Assembly (NCBI GenBank): GCA_003134815.1
Contig: PLCO01000021.1
Coordinates: 62,001 to 126,000, forward strand
DNA from: Acidobacteriaceae bacterium
Lineage (GTDB): Bacteria > Acidobacteriota > Terriglobia > Terriglobales > Acidobacteriaceae
Direction: 5' to 3'
Length of the DNA: 64,000 nucleotides
In this document: piece after piece, positions 34,125 through 42,727 of the stretch
Position numbering within the stretch: position 1 is the first letter of the stretch
Layout of the letters: each line of letters begins with the position of its first letter
Made by a program: the position numbers and the translations under genes
Notes under the pieces: model-generated
What the model saw: only the letters and a program-made list of their open reading frames with translations
What the model was told of the DNA's origin: nothing
Database searches by the model: none

Positions 34125-34237
34125 GGGAAACCGTAACACCGGGGAAAGTTGGCGGTCAAGAATTGGGGTAAGGACTGATTTGAAGATCACGGTCAAGATC
34201 GAGGTGAGGGCGAACCAAGTAGGAAACATTTTCACAA

Positions 34238-34266
34238 TTGACAGGCAGGGTTGCGCTGTGGATGAT
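34238..34266 (+). promoter_or_regulatory. Candidate promoter of the iol operon
   Basis: TTGACA (34238-34243) and GATGAT (34261-34266) are 17 bases apart. The perfect operator palindrome starts eight bases further on, covering the expected transcription start. Confidence 0.6.
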
Positions 34267-34273
34267 CATAAAC

Positions 34274-34291
34274 GGTGCACACGTGTGCACC
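34274..34291. promoter_or_regulatory. Perfect 18-base LacI-type operator upstream of iolB
   Basis: GGTGCACACGTGTGCACC is a perfect palindrome with a central CG, the usual style of LacI-family sites. It overlaps the start point of the candidate iol promoter and lies 93 bases before iolB. Two related sites are at 28067 and 34111. Confidence 0.8.
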
Positions 34292-34384
34292 AACTGCTGC
34301 CTGTCTGTTGTAAATCGAATTAGCCGGTGAAGGAATAAGCCGGAGATTTGTTGTTGCTTTGAAACTTTTTTTCCTGGAGAGACG

Positions 34385-35203
34385 ATGAGTGATCTGCTGG
34401 TCCGGCCGGAGCGATTCCGGAACCGGACTGAGGATTTTGGCTTTGAATTTTTGTCGTTTGAGACACGCAGGTTAGAGGCAGGCCAGAAATACCGGAGCGA
34501 AACGGCCGCGAGAGAGATGGCGATGGTGGTGCTGGGCGGCGTTTGCTCGGTGACCAGCTCGCGCGGCGATTGGCAAGGAATCGGCCAGCGCTTAACGGTT
34601 TTTGACGGGCTGCCCTATACGCTGTATCTGCCGGTCGGCACCAGCTTCACGGTGAGTGCCGAGACGGCGTGCGATTTGGCGTTTTGCTATTGCAAAGCGG
34701 AAGAGGAGTATCCGGCGCGGCTGGTTACGCCGGCGCATGTTTCGATCGAGATACGCGGCGGCGGAAATGCGACGCGGCAGATCAATTCCATGCTGCCACC
34801 GACGTTTCTTGCGCAGCGGCTGATGGTAGTGGAAGTTTTCACGCCGGCAGGCAATTGGTCAAGCTATCCGCCGCACAAGCATGACACGCACAACCCGCCG
34901 ACGGAGGTGGATCTCGAAGAGATTTACTACTACCGGATCGAGCGGCCAGAGGGATTCGCGATGCAGAAGGTGTACACAGCGGATGGGCGCATTGACGAGA
35001 CGATGACGGTGCGCGACGGCGAGCTGGTGCTGGTTCCGGAGGGATACCATCCGGTTGTGGCTGCGCACGGGTACAACGTGTATTACCTGAACGCGCTGGC
35101 GGGTTCGGCGCGATCCATGGCATGCTCGGACGATCCGGATTATGCGTGGGTAAAGGGCGGCTGGAAGGAAAAGGACCCGAGGCTGCCGATGGTGAAGCGT
35201 TGA
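34385..35203 (+). CDS. iolB: 5-deoxy-glucuronate isomerase
   Basis: IolB converts 5-deoxy-D-glucuronate to 2-deoxy-5-keto-D-gluconate in inositol breakdown. The 272-residue bicupin has the metal-site motif SSYPPHKHDTHNPPTEVDLEEIYYY, then PEGFAMQKVYT and LVLVPEGYHPVVAAHGYNVYYLN. The length is normal. GGAGAG precedes the ATG. It is the first gene of an operon behind the LacI-type operator, and is followed by a repeat element and iolD. Confidence 0.95.
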   Translation: MSDLLVRPERFRNRTEDFGFEFLSFETRRLEAGQKYRSETAAREMAMVVLGGVCSVTSSRGDWQGIGQRLTVFDGLPYTLYLPVGTSFTVSAETACDLAFCYCKAEEEYPARLVTPAHVSIEIRGGGNATRQINSMLPPTFLAQRLMVVEVFTPAGNWSSYPPHKHDTHNPPTEVDLEEIYYYRIERPEGFAMQKVYTADGRIDETMTVRDGELVLVPEGYHPVVAAHGYNVYYLNALAGSARSMACSDDPDYAWVKGGWKEKDPRLPMVKR

Positions 35204-35234
35204 GCTTCTAGCCGCTAGCTTCTAGCTACTAGCC
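35203..35234. repeat. TAGCTTCTAGC word repeat between iolB and iolD
   Basis: The words AGCTTCTAGC, CGCTAGC, TTCTAGC and TACTAGCC follow one another from the iolB stop codon on. Similar words occur at 18011, 38713, 38793, 39851 and 48848. Confidence 0.75.
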
Positions 35235-35320
35235 TTGTTCGTGCGAGAACCTGAACGGCAGGTTGACTCGACAAAGGCGAGAACGCCAGAGGCAAACGCC
35301 TCGTTGCTTGGGGAGATAGC

Positions 35321-37225
35321 ATGAAGACGCGGCGCATGACGATGGCTCAGGCGCTTATCGCGTTTCTGAAGCAGCAGCATGTGGAGCGCGATGGCCGCGA
35401 GCATGCGTTCTTCGCCGGAGTGCTGGGGATCTTCGGCCACGGAAATGTGGCCGGGATCGGCCAGGCGATACAAGAGAATCCCGATTTTCCCTATATATTG
35501 GTGCGCAACGAGCAGGCAGGCGTGCATATTGCCGCGGGCTTTGCCAAGGCGAGCAACCGGCTGCGCACTTTTGCGTGCACATCGTCGATTGGGCCGGGCG
35601 CGACGAATATGATTACCGGCGCGGCGCTGGCGACGATCAACCGGTTGCCGGTGCTGCTGCTGCCGGGAGATATTTTTGCGCGGCGCAACGTGGCGCCGGT
35701 GCTGCAGCAACTGGAGTCGCCGGCGACGCAGGATACGGGCGTGAACGACTGCTTCAAGCCGGTGTCGCGCTACTGGGACCGCATTTACCGGCCGGAACAA
35801 CTGATCACTTCCCTGCCCGAGGCGATTCGCGTGCTGACTTCGCCGTCCGACTGCGGCGCGGTGACGCTGGCGCTGCCGCAGGATGTGCAGACTGAAGCCT
35901 ACGACTACCCCGAAGAGATGTTTCGCAAGCGCGTGTGGCTGATTCGGCGCGGCGAGCCGGACAGAGTTTCACTGGAGCGCGCGGTGAAGGCAATTCGCGA
36001 AGCCGCGCGGCCGCTGATCGTGTGCGGCGGCGGCGTGCTTATGAGCGAAGCCTCGCAGGCACTGGATGATTTTGTTGGCCGGACCGGAATTCCCGTGGCT
36101 GAAACGCAGGCAGGAAAGGGCGCACTCGCGTGGAATTATGCGCAGGTTGTGGGAGCAATCGGTGCGACGGGCTCGCTGGCGGCGAACCGGCTGGCAAACG
36201 CGGCTGACTTGGTCATCGGAATTGGTACGCGTTATTCGGATTTTACGACGGCGTCGATGACTGCTTTCCAGAATCCAAATGTAAAGTTTGTGAACATCAA
36301 TACCGCGGAATTCGACGCGTACAAAGTTGGAGCGATTCCGGTGGTGGCCGATGCGCGCGTGGCGCTGGAGCAACTGGACGCGGCGCTTGACGCGGGAGTG
36401 GGCGGGCAGAAGGTGAGCGCGGCCTACGCAGCGGAGGTGGCGGAGCTAAAGGCGAAGTGGGCCGCGGAGGTCGAGCGGCTATTCCATTTGAACGGGCCGG
36501 ATTCCGGCAGCCATGTCACGGGTCGCGTGGGCAAGCCGGCGCAAAGCGAGGTGATTGGCGCGATGTGGGAGGCTGCGGGCGAGCGCGATGTGCTGGTTTC
36601 GGCCGCAGGCAGCCATCCCGGCGACCTGCACAAGCTGTGGCGCACGCGAACGCCCAATGGCTATCACATGGAGTACGGCTACTCGTGCATGGGATACGAG
36701 ATTCCGGGGGCAATGGGCGCGAAGATGGCGGACCCGAGCCGCGAGGTGTTCGTGCTTCTCGGCGACGGGACGTATCTGATGGCGCCCTCGGAGATTGCGA
36801 CGAGCGTGCAGGAAGGCGTGAAGATCATCATCGTGCTGGTGGATAATGGCGGATTCGCCAGCATCGGCAGCCTCAGCCGGTCACTCGGGCAGGGCGGATT
36901 TGGAACGAGCTATCGCGCGCGCGACGGAAGATCGGGTCAGTTGGATGGCGAGACGCTGAAAGTGGACTTCGCGGCGAATGCTCGCAGCCTGGGCGCACAT
37001 GCGATCAAAGCTGCGACACTGGACGAATTGAGAGATGCGCTTACGGAAGCAAAGGCAGCCGACCGCACGACGGTGATTGTGGTGGAGACGGACGCGACGG
37101 TGAGCGTGCCCGGCTACGATTCATGGTGGGACGTTGCGGTGGCTGAAGTATCGGTGATCGAGAGCGTGCGCGAAGCCAGGACGCGCTACGAAGAGGCGCG
37201 CAAGCGCGAACGGCATTTCGTCTGA
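35321..37225 (+). CDS. iolD: 3D-(3,5/4)-trihydroxycyclohexane-1,2-dione acylhydrolase
   Basis: IolD opens the inositol ring: it hydrolyses the cyclic diketone to 5-deoxy-D-glucuronate with thiamine diphosphate. The 634-residue product has the N-terminal ThDP PYR part ([20 protein letters not shown]; Glu in [18 protein letters not shown]), the central Rossmann-like domain ([16 protein letters not shown]) and the C-terminal PP domain with [33 protein letters not shown]. Lengths match known IolD. GGGGAGAT lies before the ATG. It is 14 bases from iolA. Confidence 0.95.
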   Translation: MKTRRMTMAQALIAFLKQQHVERDGREHAFFAGVLGIFGHGNVAGIGQAIQENPDFPYILVRNEQAGVHIAAGFAKASNRLRTFACTSSIGPGATNMITGAALATINRLPVLLLPGDIFARRNVAPVLQQLESPATQDTGVNDCFKPVSRYWDRIYRPEQLITSLPEAIRVLTSPSDCGAVTLALPQDVQTEAYDYPEEMFRKRVWLIRRGEPDRVSLERAVKAIREAARPLIVCGGGVLMSEASQALDDFVGRTGIPVAETQAGKGALAWNYAQVVGAIGATGSLAANRLANAADLVIGIGTRYSDFTTASMTAFQNPNVKFVNINTAEFDAYKVGAIPVVADARVALEQLDAALDAGVGGQKVSAAYAAEVAELKAKWAAEVERLFHLNGPDSGSHVTGRVGKPAQSEVIGAMWEAAGERDVLVSAAGSHPGDLHKLWRTRTPNGYHMEYGYSCMGYEIPGAMGAKMADPSREVFVLLGDGTYLMAPSEIATSVQEGVKIIIVLVDNGGFASIGSLSRSLGQGGFGTSYRARDGRSGQLDGETLKVDFAANARSLGAHAIKAATLDELRDALTEAKAADRTTVIVVETDATVSVPGYDSWWDVAVAEVSVIESVREARTRYEEARKRERHFV

Positions 37226-37238
37226 GGAGATAAGCAGG

Positions 37239-38708
37239 ATGGAGCGGCTACAGAATTTTATTGAAGGCGATTGGTGCACATCGAGCGCGAGCGAAACGCT
37301 GAACGTAATCAACCCGGCGTCAACAAAGGTGCTGGCGGAGGTTCCGCTTTCGCCGGCGGCGGATGTGATCGCGGCGGTGGAAGTGGCGCAACGCGCGTTT
37401 ATCGACTGGCGGCGCACACCGGTGGTGGATCGCGTGCAGCCGCTGTTCCGGCTGAAGACGCTGCTGGAACAGCACCGTGACGAGCTGGCACTCTCAATCA
37501 CCAACGAGTGCGGCAAGACGCTGACGGAGAGCAAGGCGGAGATTCTGCGCGCCGTGGAGAATGTGGAGACGGCGTGCGGCATGCCGATGATGATGCAAGG
37601 GACGAATTGCGAGGACATTGCCGCCGGGATCGACGAACACATGATCCGGCAGCCGCTGGGCGTGGTGGCGGCGATCGTGCCATTTAATTTTCCGGGGATG
37701 ATCGCGTTCTGGTTTTTCCCGTACGCGGTGGCGGCGGGAAACTGCTTCCTGCTGAAGCCGTCGGAACGCGTGCCCATCACTTCGCAAAAACTGTTTGCGC
37801 TGATTCAGGCGGCGGGCTTTCCGCCAGGAGTGATGCAGCTTGTGAACGGAGGGCGCGAGACGGTGAACGCTATTCTCGACCATCCGGGCATTCGCGCGGT
37901 GAGCTTTGTGGGATCGACACCGACAGCGAAGTACATCTATAGCCGTGCGGCGGCGAACGGAAAGCGCGCGCAGTGCCAGGGCGGCGCGAAGAATCCTGTG
38001 GTGGTGATGCCGGATGCGGATATGGAGATGACGACGCGGATTCTGGCTGATTCCGCGTTTGGCTGCGCTGGGCAACGGTGCCTGGCTGCGTCGGTGGCGA
38101 TTACGGTGGGCGACGCACGGCCGAATTTTACGGAGCAGATTGCGGCGGCAGCGAAGAACCGCAAGACGGGCTACGGCGCTGCGCCGGGCGTGGAGATGGG
38201 GCCGGTGATTTCCGCGGAGAGCAAGACGCGGATCGAGGGATTGATTGCGAGGGGCGAGCAGGCGGGAGCGCGCGTGATAGTGGATGGGCGCGGACGCAAG
38301 GTTCCGGATTACGAGGACGGATATTTCGTGATGCCGACGGTGCTCGACGACGTTCCGCCGGATTCAGAGGCGGCGCGGACTGAGATTTTCGGGCCGGTGC
38401 TGAGCCTGATCCATGCGCAGACGATTGAAGAAGCGATCGCGCTGGTGAACGGGCGCAGCTACGGAAATATGGCGTGCATTTTTACCACCGACGGCGCCAA
38501 TGCGCGGCGCTTCCGCTACGAAGTGAACGCGGGGAACGTGGGCATCAACGTGGGCGTGGCCGCGCCGATGTCGACGTTTCCGTTCAGCGGATGGGGCGAG
38601 AGCTTTTTCGGCGATCTGCACGCGCAGGCGCACCATGCGGTGGAGTTTTTTACGCAGACCAAAGTGGTGGTAGAGCGTTGGCCGAAGGAGTGGAGCAGGA
38701 AGTTCTAA
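37239..38708 (+). CDS. iolA: Methylmalonate/malonate-semialdehyde dehydrogenase (CoA-acylating)
   Basis: This NAD-dependent enzyme converts malonate semialdehyde to acetyl-CoA and CO2, the last step of inositol breakdown; it can also turn methylmalonate semialdehyde into propionyl-CoA. In the 489 residues are [33 protein letters not shown] and the nucleophile in [30 protein letters not shown] near the end is typical of the MmsA/IolA group. The short 14-base spacing after iolD points to a single transcript. The propionyl-CoA reaction would feed the methylmalonyl-CoA mutase genes downstream, but that link is speculative. Confidence 0.94.
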   Translation: MERLQNFIEGDWCTSSASETLNVINPASTKVLAEVPLSPAADVIAAVEVAQRAFIDWRRTPVVDRVQPLFRLKTLLEQHRDELALSITNECGKTLTESKAEILRAVENVETACGMPMMMQGTNCEDIAAGIDEHMIRQPLGVVAAIVPFNFPGMIAFWFFPYAVAAGNCFLLKPSERVPITSQKLFALIQAAGFPPGVMQLVNGGRETVNAILDHPGIRAVSFVGSTPTAKYIYSRAAANGKRAQCQGGAKNPVVVMPDADMEMTTRILADSAFGCAGQRCLAASVAITVGDARPNFTEQIAAAAKNRKTGYGAAPGVEMGPVISAESKTRIEGLIARGEQAGARVIVDGRGRKVPDYEDGYFVMPTVLDDVPPDSEAARTEIFGPVLSLIHAQTIEEAIALVNGRSYGNMACIFTTDGANARRFRYEVNAGNVGINVGVAAPMSTFPFSGWGESFFGDLHAQAHHAVEFFTQTKVVVERWPKEWSRKF

Positions 38709-38712
38709 GAAC

Positions 38713-38817
38713 GGCTACTAGCTTCTAGCTGCTAGCTTTTTCGTGCTTGCGCGGGAGCCTAAGTCACAAACGGGTGGTACGGCGGAACTAGAGGCTAGGG
38801 GCTGGGAGCTAGAAGCT
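38713..38817. repeat. Inverted pair of TAGCTTCTAGC repeats between iolA and the iolE-like gene
   Basis: The left arm (38713-38736) contains AGCTTCTAGCT at 38720-38730; the right arm (38793-38817) contains its exact complement AGCTAGAAGCT at 38807-38817. A ~55-base loop separates the arms. The RNA could form an imperfect 20-base-pair stem inside the operon. Confidence 0.75.
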
Positions 38818-38836
38818 GAAATTGCAAGGAGAACGA

Positions 38837-39796
38837 ATGAAAGAGCTGTTGGTGGGGAATGCGCCGTGCTCGTGGGGCACGCTGGAGCACCAGGATCAAA
38901 GTCAATCGATTCCGTTTAACCAGATGCTGGATGAGCTGGTAGAGACGGGCTATACGGGAACGGAGCTGGGCGACTGGGGCTACATGCCCACAGACGCAGT
39001 GCGACTGAGCGAGGAGCTGGCCAAGCGAAACAACGTGGTGATGCTGGGCGCGTATGTGCCAGTGGCGATGAAGAATCCGGCGACGCACGCAGCGGGCGTG
39101 GTGACGTCGGTGAGGACGGCGAAATTGCTGGCGGCAGTGGCGACAACTCAAGCGCCATACCTGGTGCTGGCCGACGATGCGGGCACCGATTCGATGCGGA
39201 CAAAACTTGCCGGGCGCGTGACGGCGAAGGATGGACTGACGAAGGACGAGTGGAAGACATTTGCGAGCGGCGCGGACCGGATTGCGCATGCAGTGTTCGA
39301 TGAGACGGGGCTGCGGACGGTGTTTCATCACCATTGCGCGGGCTATGTGGAGACTCCGGACGAGATTTCGACGCTGCTCGATTTGACGAGCCCGGATCGG
39401 CTGGGACTGGTGTTCGATGCCGGCCATTACGTGCATGGTACTGGCGGTGAAGATGGCAACGTAATTCCCGCGCTGAATCGCTTCAAGGAGCGGATCTGGT
39501 ACATCCACTTGAAGGACCTGGAACCGAATGTCGCGCGCTGCAGTCACGAAGAGGAGTGGGACTACTTCACCGCGATGCGGAATGGGCTTTACCCTGAGCT
39601 GGGAAAAGGGTGCATCGACTTCCCTGCCCTGTTGCGCTGGCTGGCCGCGCAAGACTACAAAGGATATGCTCTGGTGGAGCAAGACATCCTGCCGGGAATG
39701 GGAACACCCAAAGAGAGCGCGGCGCGCAGCCGGAGTTATTTGCGATCGATCGAGGCGAATTTTACGGAAGAACAGCCTTTAGCTGTCAGCCGATAG
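38837..39796 (+). CDS. iolE: Sugar phosphate isomerase/epimerase family, probable inosose dehydratase
   Basis: A 319-residue TIM-barrel protein of the AP-endonuclease-2 type. NAPCSWGTLE near the start, ETGYTGTELGDWGYMP, HHHCAGYVETPDEI and LVFDAGHYVHGTGG with metal-binding residues, then WYIHLKDLEP and LPGMGTPKESAARS match IolE, which dehydrates scyllo-inosose to the cyclic diketone. The position between iolA and iolG agrees. The ATG at 38837 follows AAGGAG by five bases. The gene symbol is a best judgement; a related inosose isomerase is possible. Confidence 0.85.
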   Translation: MKELLVGNAPCSWGTLEHQDQSQSIPFNQMLDELVETGYTGTELGDWGYMPTDAVRLSEELAKRNNVVMLGAYVPVAMKNPATHAAGVVTSVRTAKLLAAVATTQAPYLVLADDAGTDSMRTKLAGRVTAKDGLTKDEWKTFASGADRIAHAVFDETGLRTVFHHHCAGYVETPDEISTLLDLTSPDRLGLVFDAGHYVHGTGGEDGNVIPALNRFKERIWYIHLKDLEPNVARCSHEEEWDYFTAMRNGLYPELGKGCIDFPALLRWLAAQDYKGYALVEQDILPGMGTPKESAARSRSYLRSIEANFTEEQPLAVSR

Positions 39797-39882
39797 CAAT
39801 CAGTTTGCCTGAACAGGAATGCGCGCTAGCTAATGGATGAACGAAGCGCCGGCTAGAAGCTGAGATTTTTCCGAGGGAAAGA

Positions 39883-40905
39883 ATGAGTGGAAAGAAATTA
39901 CATTTCGGAATCATTGGTGCAGGGCGCATCGGGAAGGTTCATGCGGAGACGCTGGCATTTCGGTTGCCGGAGGCGGAGATTGTTTGCATTGCCGATGTGG
40001 ATCGCAAGGCGGCAGAAACATTGGCGGCGCGATGCGGAATTCCCAGGGTGGCGGCGACGGCTGAGGAAGTGATAGGTGATCCCAAGGTGGAAGCGGTGCT
40101 GATTTGTACGCCCACCGGCACTCATGCGGACTTGATTGTGAAGGCTGCGGCAGCAGGCAAGCAGATTTTTTGCGAAAAGCCGATTGCGTTCAGCCTCGAG
40201 AAGATCGATATGGCGCTGGCGGCGGTGGCAAAGGCCGGCGTGAAATTGCAAATCGGGTTCAACCGGCGGTTCGACTCGAACTTCAGGCGGGTGCGGCATG
40301 CAGTGGCGAAAGGCGAGATCGGCCAGCCGTGCCTGATGCACATCATCAGCCGCGACCCTGCGCCGCCGTCGATTTCTTATATCCGCACCTCGGGCGGGAT
40401 TTTTCTCGACATGATGATTCACGACTTCGACATGGCGCGATTCCTGATCGGCGACGAAGTGGAGGAGATTTACACGACGGGAGGCGTGTTGGCCGAACCT
40501 GAAATCGGCGCAGCGGGTGATCTGGATATGGCGGTGGTGGTGTTGCGCTTCAAGAATGGCGCGATCGGCACGATCGATAACAGCCGCAAGGCTGTTTTCG
40601 GCTACGACCAGCGCGTGGAGATTCTGGGCACCAAAGGCAAGATCGCGAGCGAGAATCGCTTTCCGAACGAGGTTGTGGTGAGCACCGGCGAGTCTATTTA
40701 CAGCGACCGGCCGCTCGAGTTCTTTATGGACCGTTATCCGGAGAGCTTTGCTCTGGAGGTGGCGGAGTTTGTGCAGGCGGTGATTGAGGACAAACCCACG
40801 CCAGTGACCGGAGCCGATGGGCGCGTGCCGGTGGTGATGGCGCTGGCCGCGAAGAAATCCTTTGACGAACACCGGCCTGTAAAGCTCGCTGAGGTGTCTC
40901 GGTGA
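39883..40905 (+). CDS. iolG: Inositol 2-dehydrogenase
   Basis: IolG oxidises myo-inositol to scyllo-inosose with NAD+, the first step. The 340-residue Gfo/Idh/MocA-type protein has the Rossmann motif FGIIGAGRIGKVHAE, the CEKPIAFSL motif with catalytic Lys, GFNRRFDSNFRRV and the HDxxxARF segment MMIHDFDMARFL. The family members differ in substrate, but the neighbours iolB, iolD and iolA make inositol the natural choice. GGGAAAGA precedes the ATG. Its stop overlaps the GTG of a 33-codon frame. Confidence 0.93.
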   Translation: MSGKKLHFGIIGAGRIGKVHAETLAFRLPEAEIVCIADVDRKAAETLAARCGIPRVAATAEEVIGDPKVEAVLICTPTGTHADLIVKAAAAGKQIFCEKPIAFSLEKIDMALAAVAKAGVKLQIGFNRRFDSNFRRVRHAVAKGEIGQPCLMHIISRDPAPPSISYIRTSGGIFLDMMIHDFDMARFLIGDEVEEIYTTGGVLAEPEIGAAGDLDMAVVVLRFKNGAIGTIDNSRKAVFGYDQRVEILGTKGKIASENRFPNEVVVSTGESIYSDRPLEFFMDRYPESFALEVAEFVQAVIEDKPTPVTGADGRVPVVMALAAKKSFDEHRPVKLAEVSR

Positions 40906-41003
40906 AGCGATCAGCGTTGATTTGCATTCTTACTGACGTTCACCTTTGGGTGCCTGTTGTCGTGCTCATTCTGGGAACCACGCTGCTGATGACGTTGAGG
41001 TGA
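40902..41003 (+). CDS. 33-residue single-helix membrane peptide
   Basis: A short frame not usually annotated: GTG at 40902, overlapping the iolG stop in GTGA, to TGA at 41001-41003. The product begins MKRSALICILTDVHLWVP and then has a hydrophobic stretch VVVLILGTTLLM ending TLR. It fits a single inner-membrane helix with a positive N-terminus. It is packed between iolG (four-base overlap) and the transporter (four-base gap), an arrangement typical of a translated gene. A role as a small accessory of the transporter is inferred. I recall no named family. Confidence 0.6.
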   Translation: MKRSALICILTDVHLWVPVVVLILGTTLLMTLR

Positions 41004-41007
41004 ACCG

Positions 41008-42327
41008 ATGAGCGACGGTCCTGCAACCGCGACGACGCGGCCGGCAATGCGGGCAACAGTGCGAACAGGCATCTCATTACACAAGTTGGGCGTGTTCTGC
41101 GGGCTTTCCGCGGCGGTGTGGCTGGGAAGCGCGGAAGCGCCGACGAAGTTGGTGAACGAGGGATTTTCTCCGTTCCTGATCTCGATGGGAATGGTGATGG
41201 GCGCGTTTGTGGCGCGGTGGACGATTCCTACGATGCTGAAGGGCACGGGATTTGTATTCGAAGATCTGCGCGAGAAACCGCACCTGATGGTGTGGGCGCT
41301 GGTCGGCGGAATGTTGTGGGCGGTGGCCAATACGCTGACGATTTTTGCGGTGCGCAACGTGGGGCTGGCCATTGCGTTTCCGCTGTGGAATACGAACAGC
41401 CTGGTCGGGCTTTTCTGGGGTTGCCTGCTGTTCAAGGAGCTGCGCGGCTCCCGCACGAAAGACTGGGCCAAAGTGATTGGAGGCGCAGCGGCGATCGTGT
41501 TTGGCGCGGCGATTTTGGCCGTGGCGACGGCGCAGCAAAATGCTGGCGCGCCGGGCAAGGCAGCGATCGGCATCATCGCCGCACTGGGCGCAGGCGTTCT
41601 GTTGGGGACGATGTACATTCCTTACCGCAAGGCGTACATCAGCGGCATGAATCCGCTGTCGTTCGTCACGATTTTTACGTTTGGCGAACTGGGAACGGTA
41701 TTTTTGCTGGGATGGTTGTTTTACGGCGGCACCGGGCCGTTGCTGGCCGAGCTCGACCGCGCGCGTCCGATGCTCTTCTGGCCGTTTGTCGGCGGATTTT
41801 GCTGGGTGATCGGAGACCTGTTTCAGCAGTACGCGGCCAAGTATCTCGGGATTGGGCGCGGCATTCCGCTGTCCAATACCAATCAACTTTGGGGCCTGGC
41901 GTGGGGCGCGCTGGTATTCGGAGAATTTGCCGGAATGACCACCGGCGGAAAGCTGCTGATCACGGCCGGATCGATCATTATGATCGCCGGCGCTGTCTCG
42001 ATCAGTTTTGCCGCGCCGCCGCCATCGGAGATGGAGAACTGGAACGCGGCGATGCATCGCGAGTGCGACCGCTATGGGCTGGATAAGGAAACTGTCGCCG
42101 CCGTGGTGGGTGGCAACGACCCCCTGGCCGACACCAAGCATCCGCGCCGGTGGTGGGAGGTGCTGATCGTGTGCGTGGCGAGCGGCATCTTCCTGTGGCT
42201 GGCCGTGGGCACGCGCGCGCAGCACATCTTTGTCAACGTGCCTTGGATGATCGTGCTAATTATTGGAACCATCATTCCGCTTGGCCTGTGCGGAACGCTG
42301 CTGTGGAGACGGACACGTTTCTCGTAG
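41008..42327 (+). CDS. GRP-type (RhaT-like) sugar transporter, candidate inositol importer
   Basis: A 439-residue inner-membrane protein of the glucose/rhamnose porter branch of the drug/metabolite superfamily. About ten membrane segments are seen, with typical loops: AVWLGSAEAPTKLVNEGFSPFLISMG, NVGLAIAFPLWNTNSLVGLFWG and its second-half counterpart GIGRGIPLSNTNQLWGLAWG. The C-terminal ~100 residues add a soluble stretch (ENWNAAMHRECDRYGLDK) and two more helices, longer than in most relatives. As last gene of the iol operon it is the best candidate for inositol uptake; substrate is inferred from position. Confidence 0.85.
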   Translation: MSDGPATATTRPAMRATVRTGISLHKLGVFCGLSAAVWLGSAEAPTKLVNEGFSPFLISMGMVMGAFVARWTIPTMLKGTGFVFEDLREKPHLMVWALVGGMLWAVANTLTIFAVRNVGLAIAFPLWNTNSLVGLFWGCLLFKELRGSRTKDWAKVIGGAAAIVFGAAILAVATAQQNAGAPGKAAIGIIAALGAGVLLGTMYIPYRKAYISGMNPLSFVTIFTFGELGTVFLLGWLFYGGTGPLLAELDRARPMLFWPFVGGFCWVIGDLFQQYAAKYLGIGRGIPLSNTNQLWGLAWGALVFGEFAGMTTGGKLLITAGSIIMIAGAVSISFAAPPPSEMENWNAAMHRECDRYGLDKETVAAVVGGNDPLADTKHPRRWWEVLIVCVASGIFLWLAVGTRAQHIFVNVPWMIVLIIGTIIPLGLCGTLLWRRTRFS

Positions 42328-42727
42328 GCGCCTTTCATAGGAACAGCGTCAATCGATGAGGCGTCTCGCGCAATCCAAGCAGGGCCCTGATAAGTTTAGA
42401 TTAACGATACCTTTCGCTCGGCACGTGCAGGCCTTTCTGGCCTTCATCCGAGGGGCTCAAAAGCGCTCGTCCAAAACGAAGATCGCGACTACAGCGCGAT
42501 TGCCCGGAAAGCTGCAGACTTTATTCGCCGCCGTGAAGAGTGAACTTCGTCACATCCGCTGAGGCCCTTCGCGTTTAAAGTGTCGGCAATGCAAGCAGTG
42601 CTCCATGCAAAAGCTCATGGAGCACTGCTGCGCACTCTTATCCGCGATAAGTGGCGAGATGAGAACACATTCGAGCTTCTCATCACAAAATGGAGAAGAC
42701 CCAGAAGGCAAGTGAGAGAGGGCGGCG
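42328..42727 (+). promoter_or_regulatory. Leader region of the mutase operon with three hairpins
   Basis: This 400-base gap has no sure gene. Its second half holds three successive inverted repeats: AGCAGTGCTCCATG (42594-42607) with its exact complement at 42616-42629 around an eight-base loop; CTTATC-CGC-GATAAG (42637-42651); and GATGAGAA (42658-42665) with TTCTCATC (42677-42684). None is followed by a T-run. The last ends 43 bases before mutA. I do not see a cobalamin-box consensus. A short frame at 42580-42762 also reads through it. Confidence 0.6.

Noticed and set aside
39898-40872. A 324-codon frame opposite iolG
   Set aside because: It mirrors iolG codons, has His/Arg-rich composition without motifs, and no ribosome site.
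41077-42225. A 382-codon frame opposite the GRP-type transporter
   Set aside because: The opposite strand encodes a clear membrane transporter; this frame is hydrophilic, repetitive in His, Gln and Arg, and without motifs.
42356-42562. A 68-codon frame in the gap before mutA
   Set aside because: No ribosome site, basic and low-complexity composition, and no coupling to a neighbour.
42560-42727. Cobalamin riboswitch before the methylmalonyl-CoA mutase genes
   Set aside because: Hairpins are present but I could not find the B12-box or the core GCCACTG-type consensus; left as an unidentified structured leader.
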